NCBI GenBank assembly: GCA_024349245.1
Contig: JALDNG010000015.1
Span: 15,069,501-15,133,500 of the forward strand
From: Neodontobutis hainanensis
Lineage: Eukaryota; Chordata; Actinopteri; Gobiiformes; Odontobutidae
DNA: 64,000 nt
Direction of reading: 5' to 3'
Below are positions 1 to 12,222 of the stretch, piece after piece (position 1 is the stretch's first letter; each line of letters opens with the position of its first letter). A program made the position numbers and the translations under genes. Under the pieces are notes generated by a model. It made no database searches and was not told where the DNA came from. It was given only the letters and a program-made list of their open reading frames with translations.

Positions 1-1902
1 TTTTCATACAATGTTCTCATTCTGTTCTTCTGAATATTTATTTTGTTCCTCACTGAATTTATTTATTTTTGGTCAAAATGGCCTCCTCCATAACTTATGC
101 AGCCAATATTACACCCAGGAGTGGTTGGCCTATGAGTGGATTAAGACTTTTCCATTGACCAGCGGTTTGCTGAGGTTATAATCCTGCACCCTAAAGACAG
201 ATTTCCCGTTAAGCCCAGGAAAGCTGTCAGGCAGCACTTACTGGAATCTAGTGGAAATTGTAGTGAGACTGTGTTGGCAAAGACACACAGAAAGCTTACA
301 GAGTGGCAGAAAATGTTCACAATGCAATTCTTCTTTTTTGACCAATGGTGCACAAGAGCAATAAATTTACTTTCCCTTTATCTTCATTTAGTTTGAACAG
401 AATAATGGCTCCCAATCGTGCACAGTGCTGGCGCCACACACTGTCGGACAAATAAATCATTCATAACTGAGCGATTAAATATATTGAGGGATATATTGGT
501 GGTTAATGGGTGGTTAAAAGCTGGCACTCCTGTGTAAAGCTCAGACTTGACTGCTGTCATCAGGAATACCTCGAATGATGATGTCTGTGGGAATTGCTGC
601 CCATCTGCGGGTGGTATGATAAATTAGAGCAATACGTCAGAAAATCAGCTCAGAACATTATGAACAGGCAATATGTGGTATAACACAATAGTCTGTAACA
701 TACGCTTTAAAAATATCTATGGGAGATGATTTCTGACAAAGCTCTTCACGTACCCTTTACTATACATGTAAAAGCAGTTTTTTACATGAAATATTATTAA
801 AGGATGGTGCAATTTATGTCAGCCATTTATTAGACTAACTACCACAGAAAGAAACTGATTAGCATTAGCTAGGTTTTTCCAGTAGATGGAGACAAAGTGT
901 GCAGCATCACTGATCACTGAGGAACACTGTTTTCTATTTTCAACTTAGCTCCATCAAAAGGCTTTGTGGAAGTGAAAAACCATACAGGATCTGTTTGTAC
1001 TTAAAGCAACACAATGTCAATTTCAGTAGCATACTTTGCAATTGCAAACTGTCTGTCTCAATACAAAACTGTTCTTTCTTAATATGTTTTGTATATGTGT
1101 GAAAAAGCTTCTCTTTTTCTCACAAGATCATTCCAATTCCTGTCACTCAGTTGCAGAGTATCTTGTGTATGCCAAGTGCATATATTGTGGAGAGTTTATT
1201 CTTTTGTGTTATGCCAGGAAGCTATCAAAAACTGGTACTTGTTTTAATTTTGTTTGGCTTATGTATTTATACAGGCATTTTTACTTCCAGGAGAAACTCT
1301 TTAATGACCTAATAATTTTGCTGAGGAGATATGCTAAAAAAGGTTGGCATTTTTTACAACTAAATAAATTGTACTTTAAATTACCAATGTGATAATCTCT
1401 CTTAAGTATAGTAAATGAGATGTCTAAAACTCAGAGGCAGAAGTCCCAGCAGAGTCCACACCTCCAGCAGAGGGAGTTGTTGGACAAGTATTACCTTCAC
1501 TGTGTGAAGGAGGCTTCTTTCTTTCCAGCCTGAGTGAAGTCAGCGGATCCAGCCCATGTGGAGCTGAGGCCAGGCTGTCCCCCCAATCCTGCCGCCATCT
1601 TAACATCTTCCCATGTTTGGAAGCACAAAGCAAAACGATAACTGTGAATCAAAAGGGGCATTGAAAGATTTGCTTTGTATCATCAAGAGATCCTGGTATG
1701 TATTAACAAAGTTTGTCTATAGTGTTTCTTCTCTGAATTGATAAGTATGAAGTGAAACAGACAGAGATATAGCAGCTCCCTAATGGATGCCTGTTCCCTT
1801 CTTGCACTCTCCTACTTCATGAATATCACCATGAGTTTTACCAGTTTGGCTATGCTACACTTTTTTGTCATTTTTAACACCTAACTTGTGTGTGTCCACT
1901 TA
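1..1902. other. Non-coding stretch, nothing recognised
   Basis: AT-rich sequence with only short, scattered open frames. None has a recognisable domain or splice-site framing. No RNA gene or repeat is recognised. By analogy with mammals it would lie between the gene upstream of the let-7 host (WNT7B in human) and the let-7 cluster. That gene's coding exons are not seen here. Confidence 0.5.
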
Positions 1903-2116
1903 CATTTACATTTACATTTATTCATTTAGCTGACGCTTTTATCCAAAGCGACTTACATTGTTCTACAGTAATTACCAGTGTTACAGCCACTGGAGGCAAG
2001 GTGGGTTAAGTGTCTTGCCCAAGGACACAATGACAGTATGAACTGTGGGGAGAGTGGGAATCGAACCGCCTACCTTCCGGTTGAAAGACAACTGCTCTAC
2101 CCACTGAGCTACTGCT
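1903..2116 (-). repeat. tRNA-derived SINE, copy 1 (reverse orientation)
   Basis: Read on the minus strand, this has a tRNA-like head (A-box region AGTAGCTCAGTGGGTAGAGC, B-box region GGTTCGATTCCC), a middle part containing the CTTGGGCAAGACACTTAACC block, and a tail with AAGTCGCTTTGGATAAAAGC followed by TAAATGAATAAATGTAAATG-type units. The same order occurs on the plus strand at 34388-34600, so the two are copies of one family. The head shows Pol III promoter ancestry. The tail resembles the LINE-derived ends shared by many fish SINEs. No convincing target-site duplication was found at this copy. Subfamily name uncertain. Confidence 0.85.
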
Positions 2117-5100
2117 TTACTCTGGAGAATTGGGAATAATTCATATAAAACAGTTTTAAAGTAAAATTATGTAACTGTTTTACAATTCATAGCTATTATA
2201 GTTTCCAAGTTATTTTTATTGCCTTTATGGAACAGGAAAAATAAACCATCTTTCCATAGTACAGTGCACCCAAATCATTAGACAATCCACTATAATTTGT
2301 GACGGAGCACGTTACCAATTTATAGGAACGTGAACCTGTCACATTCAACTCCACCCTTCTTGCAGATACACAATTTGTACATTGAGATTTGTAAATATGT
2401 AGTAGGCAACTTATGTGTTAGTAGTTAAACCCTTGATTGCACGCTGCTTTTTTATATTCAGGGGGACACATCTCCTTTAATTCCAGGCCCACCTGGAATT
2501 AATGAAACAGTGTCTGGCCCGGTCACCCCACTCTTCCTGTCCCACTAGGGGTATGGTAACAGTACCAACATTAAGATAAAGAACTTAATCAAAGATAGGG
2601 ATTGTGCCCACCATTTCAAGTCAAAGTATTTTACAACTGTAGGCTCTGTCCATGCATGCAGCACAGCGCTTTAACATCAAACACATGGAAATGCTCATTA
2701 TTCACAATCTCAGCTGAAATGAATGGTCCAGATTGTCTCCTTCAATAGCCCATGGACTGACATTAAAAACCTGGCCCATACAGCAGTGCACACATCTTAT
2801 ATAAACTGAATAGTAATCACAGATCCTCTGAATCTGATTATTCCCTTGTGAGGAAATGCCATTCATCTTAATGATTGTATGTAAGGGAGATGTTTGTATT
2901 AGTGGTACTTGGTTTTGCACACCTGATTAGAGATCCAGGAGGTAAATAATGTTTAACAGAATGACACTTAATATAAAAGAGTTATCATTATAATAATTGT
3001 TGCCATTATTTTTTTTTATACTGTTTTTACTTTTGTTTATTTATTTGAATGGTTGTGATGTATTTCTGGAGCTATATAAAATCTAAATGAACTAAAGGAT
3101 CTGTGTTTAATTCTAAAGTCACCCAATTGCCTACTCCAGCTTTAAATCAAAGCCTAATTTAAATGTACATCTTTCTCTCATTGTACAAGTTGTTAGGAAA
3201 ATGCTGCAACTAATGGGATTATCCTTCAGTGTATGCTTTAAGATATACAATAAATATAAGAAATCACAGAGCAATGATCCAGTAAATTGCACAAGTGTGC
3301 ACCAGATTTTCTTGCTGTATACAATCAGTCTTTGCAATGTCTGGACCAATTGGCACCTTTTATCAGAGTCAAAAGCCATTAACAGTTTTAACTCAGCTGT
3401 TTTAGCTCTCTTCTAATCATACAGGTCACGCAGGAGTTCATACACCGTTTACATTGATCTCCCTCATTTGCTTTATGTTTCATTATTATGCGGAGCTACA
3501 CTTTGCTTGTGTATTTTATTATGAAAACTACTCAGCAGAAAGTGAACACAGATGTTGTTTGAAAGTGAACAAAGGCCAAAATAACTTGCAAAGCTCTGTG
3601 AGTTCATTTTTGATTTATTATGGCTGTTTCCCCTTAAATCTCAAACGTTTTTCAACTTGCTGATTCTTTTACTTTAGCTAACTCGGCTGTTTCAAATTCA
3701 CGTCCCGCCCACTTCTGCTCTTCCCATTGGTGGAGACGGTGCTAGGTCTGTGATGCGCAGGCCGGCTCGGCAAAGCACATTTGTGGTGATTCCATTGCAG
3801 AGAAACACTGTGGGTCCAGTGTGCTGAATCAGCCTGTGTGGAGTGTACACCAGAGGGAGGGTTAAAGGGAGAGAAACTGTGATGCAGGGAGGGCCTGTCT
3901 CCACTGAGTGGCCGAAATCTTCTACACTCAGACAGATGAACGATTAGATAGAATGCAAAAACACTTTAAGGATAAACAAGAAAAAAAAATACAATTGATA
4001 ATAGGTTTACAGTAAAATTACAGTAGGATTTTATGAAAAGCCCTCTACTCAAGAATCCTTGACCTGGCTTGACCTTTGAATGTCCCGCCACAAAGGAAGC
4101 AATTGTTCTTGCTCTGGACAAGGACAATGCATGTTTGACATTTATACAAGTGGTCCAGAGGATAAACAGATACGCAATAACTGTGTTGCACAGTAACCAG
4201 CACTTTCTTCAAGTTGTAGGTCATTTAATCACCTTAAACTTAAGCAATCAGATGTTCTATTAAGTATTCTTCCCTATTTTCTTTTTTCCCATATTTTCAG
4301 TGGTCTATCCTCATCTCTCTCTTGCATGCCCACAAAAGTGCTTTTCCACATGCAGCACATAACTGTCAATGACGGTTAGAAATCTGAAGCCAACATGAAC
4401 GTTTTATAAACAGAAATGCTGCATTTGTCATGGACGCTTCTGACAGCTCCTGACAACTTGTTATGAGTAACACATGGCGCGTTGAGTAAGACAACAGTAG
4501 GGGACGGCCTGGGACTCTGCATTGGCATGATTCTTTTAGGTCAGCTGCACCGATAATACCTTCGAGTGGAGACAATCCAAAAGCACTGAGAAGGATCAGG
4601 AGCAGTAATGCCCTGACAAACAGGGCTAGGTCACATGAGGTGAACAGTAGCATAAGCAAAAATAAGATTCAAATGTACAACACATCAAACAAACAATGCA
4701 TATTTTTTTGCAAATGGTTTTATTTTTTTGTGTATTTTATGTGAATGTTTGTAGAAAAGCAGAAGCAACCATATCTCTCTTGTATTTTGAATCTGTTTTT
4801 CATTTGTACTGTTTGGGGTGAACGGGTGCATTGAGTCTCATGACCGAAAATAGACTTCCTATCTGAATCTGTTATCAAGGCCTGTCCCACATCTTGTTAG
4901 GGCACGTCAGCCATCCTTTTCTAAGCCTATCACTGCGCTCTAAAGCAAAACAAACAAAACGCACACACACCTCCAAAAACCACAGTCGCTCATCCTTTCA
5001 GGCTTGTCCTTAAAAGCAGGGCATGGGTAACCTGAGGGAAGTCACATGCTTTGTTTGTGTCACTGCAGTCTGGCCCTGCATCAGTGTCAGGCTGACTTTT

Positions 5101-8100
5101 TTGCAGAACGCAACATATGGGCCAGCTTTGGTGAACAATGAGGTGCCAGCAGGAGGGGTGGCGTTACCTGAGATTACCTCTTTGCAGATTAGCATGGCTC
5201 ATCATTTGGGCGTTGCTGTGTTTTTTTATGGCTTATACAATAATGAAACGTGAACTGTTGTGCACCTTAGAGCCATCTCATCATATGAAGAGTTTATGAA
5301 GCCTGTAAATAGGCTTATGAACTGTTTTTATTACTGCACGAAGACTTATATTTTTATTTGCACATGAAAACACAATAGCTCATTGTAGTACCAGTGTTGA
5401 GAAATTAGTCTGTGGTGGGAGGTCTGGAAGCCTCAAAATACATATCTGTAAACAATAACTACTTATAAAAGTTTATTCTAATTACTTAATACTTTCTATC
5501 CTGGTGACCAGTGTACATGGCTCAGAAGAATGTTGGATAGGATTTGTTCTTGTGTATTGTTATTTTTTTTCTTTTTCTAAATTTGAGTTACCCAGTGTAT
5601 GAATTGTGCTGTAAAATTGCCTTGCCTATTAAATGTAAAGCTGCTATGCTTATAGCTTATGTCATGTAACAATTGGGTTACAGGGTGGTTAGCACTCTTG
5701 CAGACATGTCCTGGTTTTAATATTCATCCAAGGCAGCACTTTCCTATTTAGGGGTTGCATTTTCATTTAGGTCCAGCACTCCCTTAAGCCCCTGTTACAC
5801 TGTGACATTTTTTTATTTTCTGTGTGACTACGTCCTGTGTTTTGATGCTCCTCACATTGTGCGATGAGCAAAGTTAACTTCATGTAGCTACTGTTCAACT
5901 ATGGTAGACAACAGGTAGTATGTTGAGTGGCGTTTAAAGAGCAAGAGTGGGTTAAGTCATTTATATACCTTTGTTTGCACAGCCATTTAGCTAACCACTA
6001 TTAACGGTCGTGGCAGGATTCAATACAATGTCCTAAATTTCCCCGACATTTGTTGCATGAAATATTCTGGAAATGCGATAAATTTATATATTTTATTATT
6101 GCTTAAAAAAATATGTATTTGAATGCATTGACCTGCAGAAAGTAGTGATTACTGCTGTGATCATAGGAATACAAATAGCCACCCTTGAGCTTTGTGTTGT
6201 TGTAGACAGGTCTAGTCTAAGTTTATATTTGGAAGTACAATACACACAGCAAATAATGATGTGTGTCTTGTTGTATGCTGTCTCCAAAATCTAATTTAGA
6301 ATAAAAGAATTTAAGATAACTTTTCAGACAGTTTGTTAATTTGGAAAATTGTGGATCACCCAGAAAGAACAAAGTAACAGATGGATTTCTTTAACTCTCT
6401 ACTTGTCCAACATATCAACTTGTCATTTCCTAGTTTGACAATCAGCTCAAATAGCATGAATTGACAGATTGCAGTTAAAGATCCCTATTATATTATATTT
6501 CTATACCAAAGGACCCTATATTTCTCAACAGTTTTTCTTTCTTTCTGTTCAAGCCTTGTGAGTGTCAGAGCCAGTACTTTTCAACATCAGCTCGAGCGCT
6601 GAGAACCAGTTCAACAAAGTATTTAGTTCCTCTCCAAACACTGCAGTTCATTTAATACATTGCTTGTTTCCTTTTAACATGCAAGCCCCCAGAACATGAG
6701 ACCCCTGTTGAAAGATGAACTATTAAAATCGGGAATGTTTGTGCAATTCTGGGTAATGCAAAGTAATAAGCATGGACCCTCCTGGAGGAATTGAAACTCA
6801 GTGTTTCAACATAGTTATTAGATATTAAGAAATATAAATCTGGGTTGATAACATGAACAAATACTAATTACATTCAAGAGAGGAAACTCTAGTTGTTCTT
6901 GATTGTATGGAAACAAGTAGAGGTTGTTTGGAGAAGGAAGCTAAGTCTCAGCCTTACAATCTAAAATTACATAGGTGCTTGATATTTTCACAGAGGCCTT
7001 TTTTTGCCTCTATTCTGTCCATTTCTATGTTATTTTTTCAATCTCAGTTTAAATCGAGCTCTTAATATAAAACACTCTTTCCAACCTCACTGTCATCTTC
7101 CATAACATCTCACAAGATTTGCTTCTCAATTTTGTTGCACTCAGCAAAGTGCAATGTGTCAGGCCTTGTACTTTACTGCTTTCTTTTTCTTATGTTAAAA
7201 GGCAACGTAAACAAATGAAGTTGAACATCCTGTCCAATAAAGTCTCTGCTTGAGGTATAATGCTGTGTGAGAAGAATGTCAGAAATGTACTACTGTGCTA
7301 AAAACGTATGCTTTTAAATGTTGTAAAAATAATCTAGACAAGCGCTGGATGGTGTTAAAAGAATTATATGTGGCATCACATTTACCCATTGTCATTATTA
7401 ACACACATTTTATTTTGGTAGTCTCACTCTTCTACCTGGTCACAAAACACAAGCACAAACCCCCTAAGTGGAAAAATATATATGCATAATGGGCATTACG
7501 GGCCAGAGCAGCAAACATATATATAAATTCGGAAATGGTTTTGCACAAGTTCATAGGATATGATAGAAAATAATTCAGTTATCCTAAAGTACTGACTTAA
7601 TATCAGTGTGTTTTTTATAAAGAAGCCGTGGGAATAGTAGTGAGAGGTATACCCAACACATTATTGTAAAGTAAACTAATTGAAGATTAAGAACGGGAGC
7701 ATGCCATGCGTCTGCCAATAGATGATCTCTGATCAGCTGACGTCTGGACCTAAAAAGGAGTGCATTTCATGGAGTGAAATTACCAGCCTATACAAGAGGC
7801 AATGTTTTTAAATGTTGTAGCATAGAGTGGCATGGAGCAGCTCAGTCTCGTTCTGGAAGTGCTTCACGTTTGGGGGGTGGGGAAAAAAATGCCATGCCTC
7901 CTAAATGTGGAAAGAAAATGTGAACAATACAATTTTGTTTAGACTGTGGGCTCTAAAACTTTGCTTCTATAGGCATTGTCTGGTGAGCTTTTTTAAGCCC
8001 ATACAGGTTAAAAATTCACATGCATGTTGAGTCATTCATGCATCTGTCAATGACAAGCTGAAGCCCACATAGGGACTCCTGCTGAGAGCATAATGAACAT

Positions 8101-11100
8101 GTTTTCCTGAGGAGCTAGCGCAAAGTTAACAAGCTAGCACATTGGAGAATGTGAGAAACCTGGCCAAGAGTCTGAGATGCAGTGCCAAATTTGGTTTGTA
8201 ATCTTGTTGGATTTCATGCAGCATTTTATGTATTGGTGTAGGCTATTTTCTGTAAGGTTGGTGGTCTGGCTACAGTGAAAACTATAATTGTCAGTATCTT
8301 ACAGTCATCGACTGCTTAGTTTAATCAGTGATTACGTTATGCAAAACTAGGTACTGGTTTTCTCAACCCATAGCAAACCCAAATACCAGAAAGAATGGCC
8401 TCTTTGTGCAAAATGGTTCTTTCAGAGGTTAGAGGCAAAGGAGGAATACATTGAGCACAGCATTTTGTTTACAAATAAGCATGGCTTAGTGTGCAAAGAG
8501 CCTCCAGACAGTCTCGGGTCAAGGAGCATTCAAGCAACATCTGAGCCCAGTCACAAGCACCATTACTCACAGTCAGAATTTACACAATATGGATGGTGGC
8601 AAAAATCAGATCATTTAAAGAAGAAGAAATGTGACATTGAAGTTGTAAGGCTTCATCTAAACATTGAGTAGTTTTTAAGTTTTGCATTTTCAAGCATGTG
8701 TGTCTGGAATGTTGATGAAGCCCATTGTCTGAAGCACATTATAGACAAAGTGAGGATTGATCGCATTCAGGGTCCGACACAATTGTCCAAGTGAATAACA
8801 AATGTAAATGTAGTTTTTTAACCTTATGTGGCACCAGAGTGTGAGACCAGGGGCAGCTGTCATCATACTAACTGGCACAAACATAAGACTTCATTGTCAC
8901 ATCGTTTTAGACTTATACATAAACAAAAAACACTATCATTCTTAGCCTCATAGTACAGAGACTGAACTTAAAATATAAGTCACTGTAGCAAAATTTTATA
9001 ATAGAAATAAGCTGCCTTTAAATACATTACAACATTGGGAGGTCATTTTTAGAGTTAAGAGCTCAAGAGTCAAAATCAAGAGTTAAAACTGCAAGCATTA
9101 TGATATTTAACATTCCTGAGGAAATGAAAAATGATGGCGCAGTCTGTTCCACTGGTCACTTGTTGGTCAAAGCACTAGGCTCTGTACAGTAGCTTAGCTT
9201 AACTATAATTCATTCAACATGTTTTTGTCACTTGTTTCTACTACTTCAACCAAACCAAGAGTTTGTTCCTATCCAAAGTATATACAGTTGAACAAATGTA
9301 ATCTTAAAATTGGGCAACAGTGGTTTAGGAGGATTAGCAGGTCGTCTGTTAACTAAAAGCTTTCACCCTCTGCTCTTCTTGTTCACATTGTCAAAACGTC
9401 ACTGGACAAGTCACTGAACCCTACCTCGCCTTCAGTGTCACACAGTGTCTGATTGGACTTGTGTGATTGAATGAACAATGACATTGCCAGTGTTGGTAAA
9501 GCACTATTTAAATGTTTCTATTTACATAGAGTCAGTGTTTCCCCTGTTGAAAGGTAAAGCCAGTCTTATTTTTTGAAGAGCTCTCTAAATGTTTATGTTA
9601 AAGCAAATATTTTAGATGTCAGATAAACACATCAAACCAATCAAGTCATTATTGGTGAATTCCAAAAGGTTTTTCTGAAAAAATCAATAAAACATTGACT
9701 GCTGATTGCTGCTGTGAGCCTTTTTTCTTTTAATAGAAATGTATAAAAATGTCATAGACAAGTAAAAAGAACTGGAAAAACAGACAGTGTAGCATTTAAT
9801 TGTCATATGGTAGACAGCAGAAATCATACATAAATTTATCCACAACCACAAAAGTGCCCTAAGCTCGGTTAAGTAACCTTTTCAGTTCATTAACTGGGCA
9901 AATTTGTCACACCTAATGAAGGTCTGTAATAACTAGCAAAAAAATATCTCTGAAAAGCTTAGTCAGGACTCAAGGAGAAGCAGATTTGCTCTGTTGTGGT
10001 CTTTTTAAAGACTGGAAGATACAATTCTCTTTTTATTTTTTATATCACTGAAGGTCCTAAAACTAATTACAAAGTATCATCTTTCATTTAGCGGCAGTTG
10101 CAGACAGAAAGAGCAAACAGAAGGCACTAATATTACGTGTGGTTTGCTTCGTAGATCTTGGCTGCTAACACTAGCCTAAGCTCACTGTTGTGAACCCAAT
10201 CACCCCGCCCAGTAATCCTCACTTTTCTAACTGCACTCATTTTGTCACATGAACTGCAGAGCCTGAGCAATCTGCTGAAGAGACGTCACAAATGTTGCAC
10301 ACACACGCACAGCTAATCTCATTACCCTTGTCTCTATGCAGCCTGGGTCAACAGGGTTGTGTTGTTTATGCCACAGCAGGATCCAAAGCATCATGAATTT
10401 GAGTGTGGCACCAGAGACACCTCAATATGAGACCTGTTATAAATAGTGGCCATTAAGAAGTCACAGAATGGCTTCTGAAAAAAACATGTTGCTGGGTAGA
10501 ACTGTGTTTGTAATATGTCCAGGATGAAAAATCAATCCAGCCTGTGTCCCATGTCTGTCAAGTGTGTGATTTAAGTAATTTGTGCAACAGGTGCAACTGA
10601 GGTTACAGTGAAAGTTATTCTGAGTAATGACTCAAGCCATCATGAAAGCCTCCCAAATGCCATTCTAAAGGATTGGACTGATGTGACTGCTGAGTGCATG
10701 ATTTAGAGAAGATGGAATGTAATAATGTCGATACAGATATAAAAGTGTCCATATCAAACCTTTTATTTGCCGTGTACATTCAAACAGTTTTAGGGCAGTA
10801 GTTGTTTTCATTAACACTGCATTTTGAACAATTATTGCCATCCATCTAGAATACCAGTGTCACAAAAAAAACTGAATTAAATAAATTGAAGAAACTTTTG
10901 TTGGTTTACTTGATCACAAACCTGGTGTTGTGCTTTATGTTATGGATCCCCTCTAACGTCCTTTGACTTATTAATTTTTAGCAATAATTTAGACACTTAC
11001 CACGGATGCCGCATAGTTTGGTTGGATTGCAATTTAATTGATATATTTAATGGCTTAATTTCAAAAGGAATATTGTAACTCGCTTCAAATGTGAATAAGC

Positions 11101-11879
11101 TTATGAAACGGTAAGCAATAATAAAAAAAGATGTTTAGAGAAATGGCCACATAATATGTAATAGCAGTGATTGAGCGTAATCCTTAATCCTCCAGTATCA
11201 CTTTCGCTGACATGATCAGAATGGTATATTTTAACTAGTGTTTTCATATTTAGGTATGTATATATTTTAAAAACAGCCTTGTGCTACTGAACGAATTCTG
11301 TCCCAATGTATTTGCCGCATTCAGTTTATTCCTTTTTTCCCTTTTTTGTAACATTTAAAAACTTGGATTTAGGCTACCCTTGTCTAGTCTATATAGAAAA
11401 TAGAAAATTAGCATTGATTACAAGCAGTGATACTGACATTTGCCAATATGCACCTAAATGGTAAAGCATTATTTAAAAAAAAAGTTTTACAAACTTCTTA
11501 TTTGTTTGAGTCATAAGGGAATCTTACTTTTTTCCAAATATAAGTGTTTATGCAAAATATAGCTATGAAATTAGTATGAATAGTGAAGTTTGCTCTCCGA
11601 AAAGACCCTAATAAACTGGCCCATGCCAATCCCTGTCAACATACAACTATTAATCAAACTACAGCCTCAAGTGAAAAGAGCAAATGTCATCTGCCCTCAG
11701 ACTAATATGGGTCCTAAAGGGAAAGTACCAGTCTGTGGGCACTAAGCTTCCACACTAACAGCCCACACTGCTCTCAGTGGTGTGGCCATGCTGCTCACAC
11801 GTCGCTTGACAAATAGTGTGGAGCGGATAAAGCCTCTGTTGGTTGTGATAATAACGTGCAGTCCGATCAGGCTTTACTC
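2117..11879. other. Long non-coding stretch, no gene recognised
   Basis: About 9.8 kb of AT-rich sequence without a coding exon, RNA gene or transposon that I can recognise. A DR4-type nuclear receptor element at 4060-4075 is listed separately. A somewhat GC-richer segment at about 3680-3910 has no identifiable function. Confidence 0.5.
4060..4075 (-). promoter_or_regulatory. DR4 nuclear-receptor element (perfect half-sites)
   Basis: The plus strand reads TGACCTGGCTTGACCT. On the minus strand this is two exact AGGTCA half-sites separated by 4 nt, the DR4 geometry used by RXR heterodimers with thyroid hormone receptor or LXR. Occupancy and target are unknown, and no gene start is recognised nearby. 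Confidence 0.45.
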
Positions 11880-12222
11880 CCGGTGGAGCGAGTCATTTTT
11901 GTGATGCACGAATAGGATAATGAAAACTAAACAGCGGGTGAAACAGATGAAAAGCTTGTATAGTTTATAATCCCGTGCTTAAAACAGTCAGTCAGACCAC
12001 CGTAGATTACAACTCGCCTGAGGATCAATTTCTGGGTTAAGAGAGCAAAATGTTGAGCGGCGACACGCACAGCCCTCGTGACTGTGCGCAGTGCTCTGGA
12101 GCCTCCGCGGTGAGAGACAGACAGCAGCCCGGAACACAGCGCCATTCCCGGGGCTCCTCTCCTGTTGCTCTGTGGAGGCGCGCGCACAGCTGACAGCCCC
12201 AAACACATGGCGCGTTGTTATG
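11880..12222 (+). promoter_or_regulatory. CpG-rich segment with splice-donor-like end; candidate promoter/first exon
   Basis: Between about 12050 and 12220 CpG dinucleotides are dense (GCGGCGACACGC, CCGCGG, GGCGCGCGCAC), in contrast to the CpG-poor surroundings. The segment ends in TTATG|GTGAGTCC with GT at 12223-12224, a good donor. A second donor-like GCG|GTGAGA lies near 12109. A short ATG frame begins at 12207 and runs into the donor. This fits an unmethylated promoter with a first exon on the plus strand. A likely transcript would be the let-7 primary transcript, but there is no direct proof. The open frames here match no protein known to me. Confidence 0.4.

Noticed and set aside
1036..1392. 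118-codon plus-strand frame
   Set aside because: AT-rich frame, rich in Phe, Leu, Cys and Lys, with no domain, splice framing or context.
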